Shown piece by piece: positions 41,132-50,894 of a stretch of DNA of 64,000 nucleotides. The stretch's first letter is position 1, and the number at the start of each line of letters is the position of its first letter. The notes beneath the pieces were generated by a model. The model searched no databases and was not told the DNA's origin. It worked only from the letters and a program-made list of their open reading frames with translations. The stretch comes from Streptomyces microflavus (GTDB lineage: Bacteria; Actinomycetota; Actinomycetes; Streptomycetales; Streptomycetaceae): assembly GCF_014650075.1 (NCBI RefSeq), contig NZ_BMUG01000003.1, forward strand, positions 1 through 64,000. Direction: 5' to 3'. Position numbers and translations under genes: made by a program.

Positions 41132-42275
41132 CACGACCGCCGAAGCCGCCCCCCTGGTGACGACCGCCCCCGCACCCGGTGGCGCGGAGAGCTTCACCGA
41201 CCGGCTGCGCCGACCCCGTACGTACGCCGTCCTCATCGCCTCCGTCCTGCTCCTCGCCCTCCCGTTCTACCTGGACCGCTTCTGGCTCCAGGCCGGACTG
41301 TTCGCGATGGCGGCGGCGATCGGGGCCATCGGGCTGAACATGCTCACCGGCGCCACCGGCCAGCTCTCCATGGGCCATGCGTTCTTCCTCGCCGTGGGGG
41401 CGTACAGCTACTGCATCCTGGCGGGCGAGAGCAGCACCGAGAACGGCCACGCCCTGACCGGACTGGGGCTGCCCACCTGGCTGGCCGCGATCCTCGCCGT
41501 CCTGCTCGCGGGGGCCGCCGGAGGGGTGTTCAGCCCGATCGCCGGACGGCTGCGCGGTGCCTACCTCGGTATCGCGACCCTCGCGCTGATCTTCATCGGA
41601 CAGCACATCCTGTTCAACGCGGGCTCCCTGACCGGGGGTTACAACGGGCGGGCCGTACCGCCGCTCTCCCTCTTCGGGTTCACCTTCGACGACACCGAAG
41701 TCGTCGTCGCCGCCGTGCCGTTCGGCTCCTCGGAGAAGCTCTGGTACGTGGGCCTGGTCGCCCTGCTGCTCGCCGCCCTGTTCGCCCGCGGAGTGCTGCG
41801 GGGCAGGCCGGGACGGGCGATGAACGCCATCCGCGACCACCGGATCGCGGCGGGCGTGATGGGCGTGCCGGTGGCCCGCTACCGGGCCGGGGTCTTCGTC
41901 CTGTCCTCCATGTACGCCGGTCTCGCGGGCGTCCTGCTCGCTCTGGTGTTCCAGCGGACCGTGCCCGAGTACTTCGGCATGATCCTGTCCCTCGAATACC
42001 TCGCCATGATCGTCATCGGCGGGCTCGGCAGCGTCGCGGGAGCCGTCGTCGGCGCCTTCTTCGTCTCCCTGCTCCCGCAGGTGCTCACGCACTACAGCGA
42101 CTCCCTCCCGCTGGTCTCCGCCCCCGGTACGGGCGGTCTCGCACCGGGTGAGGCGTCCCGCTATCTGTACGGCGCCGCGGTGGTCGCGGTGGTCCTGTTC
42201 CTGCCCGGCGGCCTCGCCCGCCTCGGCATCGCACTCCCACGAGTCACGCGTCCGAAGAAATCAGGGGAGAAGTAA
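41124..42275 (+). CDS. livM: Branched-chain amino acid-type ABC permease
   Basis: 383 residues, LivM-like, with about nine membrane segments, the early GLNMLTGATGQLSMGHAFF block and the cytoplasmic loop AMNAIRDHRIAAGVMGVPVARYR (about 231-253). It forms the channel with LivH. The GTG start lies inside the livH stop region; the stop overlaps the binding-protein ATG (TAATG), so all five genes are translationally linked. Confidence 0.93.
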   Translation: MSDTTAEAAPLVTTAPAPGGAESFTDRLRRPRTYAVLIASVLLLALPFYLDRFWLQAGLFAMAAAIGAIGLNMLTGATGQLSMGHAFFLAVGAYSYCILAGESSTENGHALTGLGLPTWLAAILAVLLAGAAGGVFSPIAGRLRGAYLGIATLALIFIGQHILFNAGSLTGGYNGRAVPPLSLFGFTFDDTEVVVAAVPFGSSEKLWYVGLVALLLAALFARGVLRGRPGRAMNAIRDHRIAAGVMGVPVARYRAGVFVLSSMYAGLAGVLLALVFQRTVPEYFGMILSLEYLAMIVIGGLGSVAGAVVGAFFVSLLPQVLTHYSDSLPLVSAPGTGGLAPGEASRYLYGAAVVAVVLFLPGGLARLGIALPRVTRPKKSGEK

Positions 42276-43525
42276 TGAAACTCAGAGCGCTCACGGCCGT
42301 GGTCGCGGCCCTCACCGTCACCCTCGTCGGGTGCAGCGGCAAGGCGACCGAGGGGAAGGGCGAGGAGCAGGACAAGGCCGGGATCAAGACCGGTCCCGGG
42401 GTCTCCTCCTCGACGATCTCGCTCGGTGTCCTCACCGACATGACCGGCGTGTACGCCTCGCTCGGCAAGAGCGTCACCCAGGCCCAGCAGCTGTGGGTGA
42501 AGCAGATCAATGCCAAGGGCGGCATCTGCGACCGGAAGATCGAGCTGACCGTACGGGACCACGGCTACGACCCGCAGAAGGCGATCGCCGGCTACACCGA
42601 GCTGGAACCGAAGGTCCTCGGCTTCGCCCAGTTCATCGGCTCCCCGTTCGTCGCCGCCGTCGAGCAGCGCATCGACGGCAAGGACAAGGGGCTCGTGCTG
42701 CCGCAGGCCTGGTCGGCGAACCTGCTCGGCTCCCCGTACATCCGGGTCGTCGGCGCCACGTACGACATCGAGACCATCAACCTCATCGACCACCTGCTCA
42801 AGGAGAAGCGGATCGCCAAGGGCGACAAGATCGGCCATGTGTACTTCGAGGGCGACTACGGCGAGAACGCGCTCACCGGCTCCAAGCACGCGGCCAAGGA
42901 GGCCGGGCTCACCGTCGTCGAGCAGAAGATCAAGCCCACCGACAACGACATGACGGCCCAGGTCGCCGCGCTCAAGCAGGCCGGCGTCAAGGCCGTCGTC
43001 GTCAGCGCCGGTCCGCGTCAGGCGGCCTCGCTGGTCGGCGTCGCGGCCGCCACCGGCTTCAACGTCTCCGTCGTAGGCAACAACTCGGCCTACGCACCGC
43101 AGCTGTTGAAGACCCAGGCGGGCCCGGCCCTGCTGAAGGACTACTACATCGCCTCCTCCACGCTGCCCATCGGCGACCCCGGCGACGGGCCGTCGCTGCT
43201 GGCGAAGCAGTACGCCTCGCAGTACCCGAACGACGTCCTCGACAACGGCGTCGTCGCGGGCTGGACGGCGGCCTCCATCTTCGGCGAGGCCCTCGACAAG
43301 GCGTGCGACAACAAGGACCTCACCCGGGAGGGCGTCGACAAGGCGCTGCTCACGATCAAGGGGTACGGAACCGAGTTCGGGGTCTCCCACGACTTCTCCG
43401 ACCCCGCGGCACCGTCCACCCGGGAGAGCGTCATCATGAAGCCGGACGCCACGGTCCCCGGCGGACTGAAGGTCATCAGCCCGGCGTCGGTCTCCGAGGC
43501 GGCGAAGTCGTTCACGCTGAAGTGA
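42275..43525 (+). CDS. Liv-type ABC transporter substrate-binding lipoprotein
   Basis: 416 residues. Signal peptide with lipobox LVGC (Cys at about residue 21), then a Peripla_BP_6 fold starting VSSSTISLGVLTDMTGVYASLGKSV. Ligand residues cannot be assigned; members bind branched amino acids, amides, or aromatic acids. It ends the transporter operon and is followed by a strong terminator. The same type of binding domain recurs in the receptor kinase gene at 46174-48334. Confidence 0.93.
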   Translation: MKLRALTAVVAALTVTLVGCSGKATEGKGEEQDKAGIKTGPGVSSSTISLGVLTDMTGVYASLGKSVTQAQQLWVKQINAKGGICDRKIELTVRDHGYDPQKAIAGYTELEPKVLGFAQFIGSPFVAAVEQRIDGKDKGLVLPQAWSANLLGSPYIRVVGATYDIETINLIDHLLKEKRIAKGDKIGHVYFEGDYGENALTGSKHAAKEAGLTVVEQKIKPTDNDMTAQVAALKQAGVKAVVVSAGPRQAASLVGVAAATGFNVSVVGNNSAYAPQLLKTQAGPALLKDYYIASSTLPIGDPGDGPSLLAKQYASQYPNDVLDNGVVAGWTAASIFGEALDKACDNKDLTREGVDKALLTIKGYGTEFGVSHDFSDPAAPSTRESVIMKPDATVPGGLKVISPASVSEAAKSFTLK

Positions 43526-43542
43526 CGGCCTGAGTACGCGTA

Positions 43543-43574
43543 TGGGCCCGGCCGTCGTCCTGCGGCCGGGCCCA
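43543..43574. terminator. Strong bidirectional hairpin after the transporter operon
   Basis: TGGGCCCGGCCG (43543-43554) pairs perfectly with CGGCCGGGCCCA (43563-43574) around an 8-base loop, 17 bases past the operon stop and directly before the convergent glucanase stop. Confidence 0.85.
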
Positions 43575-43588
43575 CACCCTTGCCCTGC

Positions 43589-45988
43589 TCAGCTGGTGTA
43601 CGCCTCCACCTCCGAGAGCTGCGCGGCCGGCCAGCCGGTGTTGCCGGTGAACGTCAGCCGCAGATAGCGGGCAGAGGTTCCGGGCAGTGTGACGGTGGCC
43701 GTGTTGCCGCTCGACGGGTTGAAGCCGTAACCCGCCGACGCCTTCAGGGTGTTGTACGTGGAGTTGTCGGTGGACCCCAGCACGCTCAGGGTCTGGGTGC
43801 GCGTCGCCCAGGCGGCCGCCGGGGGCAGCTTCAGCACCACCCGCTTGACGGTCTTCGCCGCGCCCAGGTCGACGGTGAGGGTCTGCGGGAAGGCGTTGTT
43901 ACGGCTCTCCCAGTACGTGTTCGGGTTCCCGTCCACCGCGTTCTGGGCGCCGTACACGTCGACGTGACTGCTCGCCGTCACCGCACGCCCCTGCGCGAGG
44001 TTGCCGGTCTCCTCCGGCGGGTCGGTCGGGCCGGGCGGGTCGGTGGGACCCGGCGGGTCCGTGGGGCCGGGCGGGTCGGTCGGGCCGCCGGGGCCGCCTC
44101 CGGGGACCCCGCCGTTGGTCCACACCGGGGGCGGCCAGACGCCCGTGCAGGCGGGCGGATCGGCGTACCAGCCGGAGTTGCCGGAGCCCCGGGTGATCTG
44201 GAAGCCCGCGCCGACACAGTTGTGGATCGGGTTGGACTGGGCGATGTTGGTGGCGACGACATCGGTGAACGTCGCCCGGCCCGGCGACTGGATCTGGAGC
44301 GCGTAGGTCCCCGCCCCGTCGATCTTCACCCGGTTGAAGTTGAGCCCGTTGCTCGCGCCCTCGATCAGGTGGATCGCGGCGTAGGAGCTGTCCAGGATCT
44401 CGGTGTCGGTGACATTGATCGTGGCGCCCTGGATCGGTTCGTTGAGACCGCTGAACCAGACCGCGCCGACCCCGAACTGCCAGTTGAAGTCGTTGTTCCC
44501 GGTCCGGATGAGGGTGTTGCGGGCGGCGGTGTGCGTCCCCGAAACAGCCGTTCCCCGGCCGGAGTTGACCCCGGGGTAGCGGTTGGCGATGTGCAGGCCG
44601 CCACCGTTGGTGATGGAGTCCGACATGACGTTGTCGGAGATCGTGATGTCCTTGCCGCCGTAGGTCACGATGTTGTTCGCCAGGATCGGCAGGATGACGG
44701 TGTTGAACGTGAACTTGTTGTTCACGTTCGGGATGTTCTCCGCCCACATGGCGAGCCCGTCGTCACCGCTGTTGCGGACGAAGGTGTTGGTGACGGTGGA
44801 GTTGGTGACGCCGTAGTGGAAGTTCACCCCGTCGGCCGTCTGGTCCAGGATCCGGGTGTTCTTCATGGTGAAGTTGTTCATCGGGCCGGTCAGCCAGGCG
44901 CCGCACTTGGTGTGCTGGAGCCAGAGGTTGTCGACGACCGAGTCGGACAGGGAGCCGCCGATGGCGTTCACCTGGTCGTCGTCGATCCGTTCCCGGATGT
45001 CGCCGATGATCGCGAAGTCCTTGAGCGTCACGTTCGAACTGCCGCCCTGGGAGGCGTACTTGCCGTAGACGCCGACGGCCTTGTTGCGCTCCGTGGGATG
45101 CCGGCCGGTCAGCACGCTGTACCAGGGGCCCGCCCCGCGCAGCGTCACCTTGTCGACGATGATGTGGTCCTGGACCTTGAAGGTCCCCTGCGGGATGTAC
45201 ACCTCCCGGCCCTGGGTGCGGCCCGCGTCCACCGCCGCCTGGATCTTCGCCGTGGCGTCCGCGGCGCCGGTCGGGTCGGCACCGAAGTCGCTCACCACGT
45301 CCAGCGCCCCGGAGGGCTTGCCGATGGGCGCGGCGACCTGCTCGAAGTCGGCGAGGTCGATGGTGAACGTGGGGGACTGCGCGGTGGAGGAGACCTGGAG
45401 GCGGACCTTGGTGCCGGCCGCCAGGGTGGAGCCGAACATCGTCCGGGTCTCGTCGTAGAAGTGGTGCGGGTTGGTGTCGCCGGGGTTGTTGTTGAAAGGG
45501 TAACCCCCGTAGTACCAGCCGTACTTCGAGGTCACGGGCACGCTCTTGAGCTGTGCTCCGTTGACCCGCACGTCGATCGAGGCGTCCCGGCCCGTCCCGG
45601 CGGCGTTGTCCGGCAGTGAGTAGCGGAAGGTCATCGCGTTCGCCGGTGCGGTGAGTGTGAACTCCACGTACTCACCGACCGCGTCGAGCGTGACGGCCTG
45701 GCGGCCCGAGGCCTCCGAGGGCAGTGAGCCGTAGAGCCGGTTCGGCCCGATGAGCGTGCCGTTGGTCGCGGCGTACTCGGCCTCCTGCTCCTTGAACGGG
45801 ACACTCGCCCCGCGTCCGGGGACGTTCAGCGGGGAGGGTGCGGGGACGGCGGCGGCCGCGGCGGGCGGCGCACCGGCCACGACGAGCGTGGTGGCGGCGG
45901 CCAGCGCGGTGAGGGCCAGCGCCAGGGAGGCGGACAGGGATCGCCGCAGCATGCGGCCGGGGCGTGGGGGTGGTGGGGGGGGGGTCAC
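43589..45988 (-). CDS. Secreted GH87 alpha-1,3-glucanase (mycodextranase-like) with C-terminal discoidin domain
   Basis: 799 residues from GTG 45988. A signal peptide covers about 13-47 (MLRRSLSASLALALTAL, then Ala-rich). A carbohydrate-binding-like beta-sandwich follows (about 55-215), then a right-handed beta-helix of GH87 type with DDDQVNAIGG, QTADGVNFHYG and RNSGDDGLAMW, which contain the acidic residues expected for catalysis. A GPTDPP repeat linker (about 640-665) leads to an F5/8 type C domain (NLAQGRAVTASSHVD to the end). It should degrade fungal cell-wall or dental-type alpha-1,3-glucan outside the cell. The start is uncertain: ATG 45952 would also give a full signal peptide. Confidence 0.85.
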   Translation of the reverse strand: MTPPPPPPRPGRMLRRSLSASLALALTALAAATTLVVAGAPPAAAAAVPAPSPLNVPGRGASVPFKEQEAEYAATNGTLIGPNRLYGSLPSEASGRQAVTLDAVGEYVEFTLTAPANAMTFRYSLPDNAAGTGRDASIDVRVNGAQLKSVPVTSKYGWYYGGYPFNNNPGDTNPHHFYDETRTMFGSTLAAGTKVRLQVSSTAQSPTFTIDLADFEQVAAPIGKPSGALDVVSDFGADPTGAADATAKIQAAVDAGRTQGREVYIPQGTFKVQDHIIVDKVTLRGAGPWYSVLTGRHPTERNKAVGVYGKYASQGGSSNVTLKDFAIIGDIRERIDDDQVNAIGGSLSDSVVDNLWLQHTKCGAWLTGPMNNFTMKNTRILDQTADGVNFHYGVTNSTVTNTFVRNSGDDGLAMWAENIPNVNNKFTFNTVILPILANNIVTYGGKDITISDNVMSDSITNGGGLHIANRYPGVNSGRGTAVSGTHTAARNTLIRTGNNDFNWQFGVGAVWFSGLNEPIQGATINVTDTEILDSSYAAIHLIEGASNGLNFNRVKIDGAGTYALQIQSPGRATFTDVVATNIAQSNPIHNCVGAGFQITRGSGNSGWYADPPACTGVWPPPVWTNGGVPGGGPGGPTDPPGPTDPPGPTDPPGPTDPPEETGNLAQGRAVTASSHVDVYGAQNAVDGNPNTYWESRNNAFPQTLTVDLGAAKTVKRVVLKLPPAAAWATRTQTLSVLGSTDNSTYNTLKASAGYGFNPSSGNTATVTLPGTSARYLRLTFTGNTGWPAAQLSEVEAYTS
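44022..44094 (-). repeat. Four 18-bp repeats encoding the GPTDPP linker
   Basis: Four near-identical 18-bp units encode PTDPPG repeats between the beta-helix and discoidin domains of the glucanase. The multiple-of-three unit keeps the frame if copies are lost or gained. Confidence 0.8.
45975..45984. repeat. Ten-G homopolymer at the glucanase start
   Basis: A run of ten G on the plus strand (ten C in the coding strand) starts two codons after GTG 45988 and encodes the poly-proline MTPPPPPP. Its length decides whether the GTG start is in frame, while ATG 45952 lies beyond it. Confidence 0.75.
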
Positions 45989-46173
45989 GGGAGGTCCGTC
46001 CTTGCGGCTCGGGGGCTCTGCGGACGCCCTGAGGCTAGGAGAGACCCCGCAAGGAAGTCTATGCCGGTGCGCAAAATATTGCCCTGGACGCTCAAATTAG
46101 CGACTCAAGGAGGAATGTGACGCGCCCTCACCTCTGACGGACGATCAACCGGCCCCACCTCCAGGGGCGATGC

Positions 46174-48334
46174 TCAGACCTCGCGGCCGTCCATTCCGAT
46201 GTACCGGAAGCGCCCTCGCTCCACGCGGTAGATGAAGACCCCGGTGCCGGTGTACATCCCGTTCGCGGGCTCGAACGCATAGCTCTTGGATACGCCCTTG
46301 TACCGCGTCGACCGCAGCACGGGCAGCATGTCCTGACGCGTCACCGTCTCCCGGCCCAGCCCCTCCGCGCAGGCCGCGATCAGCCCGACCGCGTCGTACG
46401 CCTCGGCAGCGAGCAGCGGCGGCGCACTGTCGAAACGCTTGCGGTAGCCGGCCGCGAAGGGGTGCACCGAGGGTACGGAGGCGGGGTCGGCGGCCGTCGA
46501 CACGACCAGCCACCCCGCCGCGTCCTCGCCCGCCTCCGCCAGGAACCGGGGATCGTGCACGGCCTGGGTCCCGATCTTCGGCCCCAGGAACCCCGCCCTG
46601 GTCAGCGCCCGCGCGAACCGGCCCGCGTCCCGCCACCCGCCCCCGTACACCACCGCCCCCGGCTTCTTCGCGACGATCCGCTCCGCCTCGGCGTCCAGAT
46701 CACGGGTGCCCTCCCGCACGGTCTCCGCGAGCACCGTCCGCCCGTTGCCCCGCAGCCCCGCGTCCAGGAACCGCGTGGTCTGCCGGCCGTACTCGGTCCC
46801 GTCGTCCACCAGCGCCACGGCGTCGATCTCGTACGCCCCCAGGAACTGCGCCACCGGCAGCATCTGCATGTCGTTGCGCGGGCGGGCGCAGAGGAAGATC
46901 CGGTTCAGGTTCCTGGTGTCCCCGTCGACCACGCTGAGCAGCGGCAGCGCCGCCTCGTCGTACGCGACCAGCGCCTCGCGCGCCGCGTCCGTGCCGGTCG
47001 CCCCGATGGCCGCCACCAGCAGCGGATCCTCGGCGAACCGCCGCACCGCGGCCTTCGCCCGCTCCTCGTCGCCGCCGTCGTCGGCCGTGGTCAGGCGCAG
47101 GGTGAACGGCGCGTCCTTGCGGGCGTTGTGCTCCTCGACCGCCAGGAGCGCCGCCCGCTCCTGGCCCTTGCCGGTGGCCGCCGAGGGGCCGCTGAGATCG
47201 GCCTGCAGCCCGATGTGCAGCTCCGGCCGGGCCGCCGCCGTCTCCCCGCCCTCCTTGCCGTCCCCGCCCGGGTCCTTCCCGCCCCCGAACGCGGCCAGCC
47301 AGGCGGTGGTCCCGCCCGCGGCGGCGAGGACCGCGCCGCCGGTGACGTACGCGAGGAAGCGCCGCCGCCCGGGGGGCGCCGGGAGGGCTGTTGTGTCCCG
47401 GCTCGCGGCACCGGTCTCCACCGTGGACCCGGCGTCCAGGCTGGTCGCCTCGATGTCGGGGAGGGCCAGCATCCGCGCGGAGCGCTCGGCGATCAGATGG
47501 GTCACCGGGCCGGGCAGCCAGCTGCCCCCCGACGCGTCCTCGGCGAAGGCCCGCCGGATGTCCCCGGCGGTCGGCCGCCCCGCCGGCTCCTTCGACAGGC
47601 ACGCCTCCACGACCGGCAGCAGCCCGGGCGGCAGCGCGCCCAGCTCCGCCGGGTCATGGACCGTACGGAAGAGCATCGCCTCCACCGGGCCGCTGCCGAA
47701 CGGCCGCCCGCCGGTCGCCGCGTACACCAGGACACAGCCCAGCGAGAAGACGTCGCTCGGCGGACCGATCCGCCGCCCCTGCGCCTGCTCCGGCGAGAGG
47801 AAGCCGGGCGAACCGACGATCGCGTCCGTCGCCGTGAGGACCGTGTCGTCCAGGGCCCGCGCGATCCCGAAGTCGATCAGCCGGGGACCGTCGAGGCCCA
47901 GCAGAACGTTCCCGGGCTTCACGTCCCGGTGCACCAGCCCCGCCCCGTGGACGGCTTCCAGCGCCTCCGCCAGCATCGAGCCGAGCGCCCGCACACTGCG
48001 CTCGGGCAGCGGCGCCCCGCCCCCCAACCGCCTCGCTCAGCGCGGGCCCCGGCACGAACTCGGTGGCCAGCCACGGCGCGCCCGCCTCGGTGTCGGCGTC
48101 GACCACCGGCACCGCCCACCGGTTGCGCACCTGCCGGGCGATCGCCACCTCGCGCCGGAACCGGGTACGGAACCCGGCGTCGTCCGCGTACTCGGCCCGG
48201 ATCAGCTTGATGGCCACCAGCGCGCCGCCGGGCGACCGGCCCAGCAGGACCACGCCCATGCCCCCGGCACCGAGCCGGCCGAGGATGCGGTACCCGGCGA
48301 TCCGCGCCGGGTCGGTGGAGCGGAGTGGTTCCAT
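46174..48334 (-). pseudogene. Receptor-type Ser/Thr protein kinase with Liv-type ligand-binding domain, frameshifted
   Basis: The first frame (48334 to about 48025) carries the kinase glycine loop LGRLGAGGMGVVLLG and the lysine in VAIKLI; the second frame resumes with LVHRDVKPGNVLL, IDFGIA, SPEQAQG and the rest of the kinase, then a Pro-rich juxtamembrane part, one membrane segment (FLAYVTGGAVLAAAGGTTAWL) and a Peripla_BP_6 domain to the end. The frames meet in a run of six identical bases at 48020-48025; removing one G would restore GPALSEAVGGGAPLPERS. It would be a kinase sensing a small metabolite outside the cell. It may be broken, variable, or a sequencing error. Confidence 0.8.
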
Positions 48335-48402
48335 GAGGTGTTACGTCCCCGAATCGTGCCGTGCGCCCTCAGGCGCTTTCTCCAACAGGACCGGTCCGAC
48401 GC

Positions 48403-49245
48403 TCACTTCAGCTCCAGCTCGACGCGGTAGAGCACCTTGGCGCCGCCCTCGGCCGCGATGCGCAGCAGGTCGGAATTCTGGTAGCCCTCGGCGCCCTTGA
48501 CCGAGACGGCCGTGGTGACCGGCCCGATCCGGGACTTGGACCAGACGTAGTCCTGGGTCCCGCCCGAATCAGGACCGGTGAACTTCCCCGCCTCGAACAG
48601 TGAGGCGTCCGCGTTGCGCACGTCCTTCTGGTCGAACTGCAGGGACATCAGCCCGCTCAGCCGCTGACCGCCGCCCAGTTCCTGCGCCGGGCAGCGGAAG
48701 CTCTCCTGGACGGTGTCCTTGATCTCCCGGTCGGCGTCCTCGACGGTCCTGTGCACCGTCACGGTCACCGACCCCCGGACCCGCTCCTTGCCGTCCTGGG
48801 CCGGGACGTCGAGCCGCCGGGTGAAGGAGTCGAGCACTCCGTCGGGCAGCGCGCTCCGGCTCCAGACACAGGAATCGGCCAGTACGGTCCAGGTCCCGGC
48901 GGTCTCGTACGGCGTCCCGCGCACCATGCCCGCCGTCCAGTCGGCCTCCCCGAGAGCGGCGTTACGCGTCAGCCTGCGGGCCTCCGCCGCCGTCTTCGGG
49001 ACCCGGGCCGGGTCGGGAGTGAACTCGTACGCGCTGGGCAGCGCACCCGGCTCCTTCGTCTCCTCGGGCTTCGTCGGATCGGGCGTCCCGGACGGGTCGG
49101 CCGGCTCCCCGGCCTGCCGCACGGAGGCCGACGGCTTCGGATCCGGGCCCTCCCCGGTCTTCGTCCCCGAGCCGCCGCAGCCGGCCAGCAGGACCCCCGC
49201 CGCCGCGACCGCCACCACACGTGCCCCGTTATGCCTGTGCTTCAT
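48403..49245 (-). CDS. Secreted lipoprotein of unknown function
   Basis: 280 residues. ATG 49245, preceded by GGGGG, gives MKHRHNGARVVAVAAAGVLLAGC with a clear lipobox and the modified Cys at about residue 23. A Pro/Glu/Lys-rich linker (about 30-75) is followed by a globular domain containing ADWTAGMVRGTPYETAGTWTVLADSCVWSRS, with two cysteines that may form a disulphide (the second in SFRCPAQE). The domain is of the kind often encoded beside Streptomyces kinases; it lies 68 bases upstream of the frameshifted kinase on the same strand, so it may be its ligand-side partner. Longer upstream starts are rejected. Confidence 0.8.
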   Translation of the reverse strand: MKHRHNGARVVAVAAAGVLLAGCGGSGTKTGEGPDPKPSASVRQAGEPADPSGTPDPTKPEETKEPGALPSAYEFTPDPARVPKTAAEARRLTRNAALGEADWTAGMVRGTPYETAGTWTVLADSCVWSRSALPDGVLDSFTRRLDVPAQDGKERVRGSVTVTVHRTVEDADREIKDTVQESFRCPAQELGGGQRLSGLMSLQFDQKDVRNADASLFEAGKFTGPDSGGTQDYVWSKSRIGPVTTAVSVKGAEGYQNSDLLRIAAEGGAKVLYRVELELK

Positions 49246-49689
49246 CGCCGGACCCCCGTCGTCCCCCGCTCCGCGCCCCGTCCGAGGTGGCCGGGGCGTC
49301 GGGTGCGAGGCGATTCTAGAAGCCCGGCGCGCCGGGTTGACGGGAACCCGGTACTCATCCCGCTGCCGGAACTTCTCAGCCATCGGGAGGGGTTCGCCTC
49401 TGGTGCGGGGGAGCGGTCCGTGGTAAATGACAGCGGCTGCGGGTCCCGGTGGCTGAAATCAGGTCATGGTGCACTGGCTCAACTCCCGTACGGCGGGGGC
49501 GGTGGCGGGCAGTCGGCCGCCCTGTAATCACCGTGTACGGGTTCCGTGTTCGGCGGAAAATTGGTCTGGACCACCTGGGGTGGTGGTGGTTAGCTCGACT
49601 CCGGGCCCGGGGCCGCCGCGCTGCGTGCCGTGCCGTTTCCGCCCGGGCTTCCGCCGCTTGCCCACGCTTCTGCTGAGGGGATCCATCCC
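49246..49689. other. Intergenic region between divergent genes, with a DasR-type box
   Basis: 444 bases with no convincing gene. Apart from the DasR-like palindrome at 49562-49573 and the following TGGGGTGGTGGTGG stretch, no repeated structure or hairpin stands out. Promoters of the lipoprotein gene (leftward) and the NodS-like gene (rightward) must lie here. Confidence 0.6.
49562..49573. promoter_or_regulatory. Putative DasR-responsive element
   Basis: TGGTCTGGACCA is a near-perfect palindrome matching the core of the dre consensus ACTGGTCTAGACCAGT, differing only in the centre. It is 117 bases upstream of the NodS-type gene, suitably placed for repression by DasR, the GlcNAc-responsive GntR regulator. 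The downstream operon contains PIG-L-type deacetylase genes, whose known substrates are GlcNAc derivatives, which supports the assignment. Confidence 0.6.
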
Positions 49690-50883
49690 GTGATCGACAT
49701 CGTGGCCGTGCTCAGGGCCGAGGACGCCGTTCTGGACTTCCTCTCCGTGCTCACCGCCCCCGGGCCGACCGGTCGGCAGGACGAATCCCCCGAGGTCCAC
49801 GTCCTGTTCGGCGACACGGCCGAACACCTGGTGCTCCCCGCGGGCCTTCCGACCGCCGAGCGCCTCGACGCCGTCGCCCGGCACGTCCGGCCCGTCGACG
49901 AGAGCGCCGCATCGCCCGGTCCGGCGGCGCTGGCCGCCCTGATCGAGGCGGCGGCCCAGGGCGGCCCGGCCCAGGGCGGCCCGGCCCAGGTCTGGACCCA
50001 CTCGCCCGCCGACACCCGGCGCAGCAGGGGCCGCCTCGGCCGGGACGCCGCTGCCGCCGTCGCCCCGGACGGGCCGCCCGTCCTGCACGCCGTCGGCCAC
50101 TCCCCGTACCTCCAGTTCATCAGCGACCTCGACCGGCCGCTGGACCGCGCCGGGGCCGAGGCCAAACTCGCCTTCGTCAACCGGCACTGCGGCCACCTGC
50201 TGCGCACCGAATCCGCCGAACACGTCGTCGCGACCGGGCGGGTCCATGCCACCGAGCGGTTCTTCTCCGCGGGGCCCGAGGAGCGCGAGCGGCTGTTCGC
50301 GCTTCTGGCCAGCCTCGACGAGGACGCGGCCTCGGTGCCCGACCCGTGGGAGTTCGCCACCTCCGCGTACGAGGCGGAGCGGCTGGACTCCACCGTCGCG
50401 TGGATCGCCGGACACTGTCCGCCCGGCAGCGGCCCCCTCGTCGAGGTCGGTGCCTGCGAAGGCGCGCTCACCACCCGGCTCGCGGAGAAGGGCTTCACCG
50501 TCCACGCGACCGAACCCAACCCCGCCTTCCGCCGCCGGCTGACCCACGCCGTCGGAGAGACAGCCCGGGTCCACCCCGCCTCCCTGGAGGAGCTGGCCGC
50601 CAGGCCGGAGCTGCCCGGGGCGGCCTACCTCCTGATCGAGATGCTCTACTACGGCCAGGACCTCACCCTGCTGGACCGCCTCCCGGCCGACCTGGTCTTC
50701 GTCGCCCTCGAACCCGAGACGCTCGCCACCCGGCTGACCCCCTGGCTGGAGAGCGCCCCGCACTGGGAGAGGGCGGACAAGACCCCGCTCGTCGCCCCGG
50801 CGCTGGAGACCGTCTGCGGCGGCCGCGCCTACCTCAGCAAACGCGGCAGCATCGGCGTCCTGCTGCGGCGCACCGGCGTCTGA
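49690..50883 (+). CDS. Degenerate PIG-L domain fused to NodS-like methyltransferase
   Basis: 397 residues. The N-terminal ~190 residues resemble PIG-L deacetylases at their late segments (QVWTHSPADTRRSRGR, then VGHSPYLQFISDLDRPLDRAGAEAKLAFVNRHCGHLL in two parts), but the family's PHPDDE start and the His-x3-His metal motif are lost. The C-terminal ~200 residues are a SAM methyltransferase: DPWEFATSAYEAERLDSTVAWI is NodS-like, GPLVEVGACEGALTTRLAEKG is motif I. NodS N-methylates the glucosamine end of Nod factors. GTG 49690 follows GGGGATCCATCCC. Two papain-like and PIG-L genes follow. Confidence 0.78.
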   Translation: MIDIVAVLRAEDAVLDFLSVLTAPGPTGRQDESPEVHVLFGDTAEHLVLPAGLPTAERLDAVARHVRPVDESAASPGPAALAALIEAAAQGGPAQGGPAQVWTHSPADTRRSRGRLGRDAAAAVAPDGPPVLHAVGHSPYLQFISDLDRPLDRAGAEAKLAFVNRHCGHLLRTESAEHVVATGRVHATERFFSAGPEERERLFALLASLDEDAASVPDPWEFATSAYEAERLDSTVAWIAGHCPPGSGPLVEVGACEGALTTRLAEKGFTVHATEPNPAFRRRLTHAVGETARVHPASLEELAARPELPGAAYLLIEMLYYGQDLTLLDRLPADLVFVALEPETLATRLTPWLESAPHWERADKTPLVAPALETVCGGRAYLSKRGSIGVLLRRTGV

Positions 50884-50894
50884 CGGAGCCGGCC

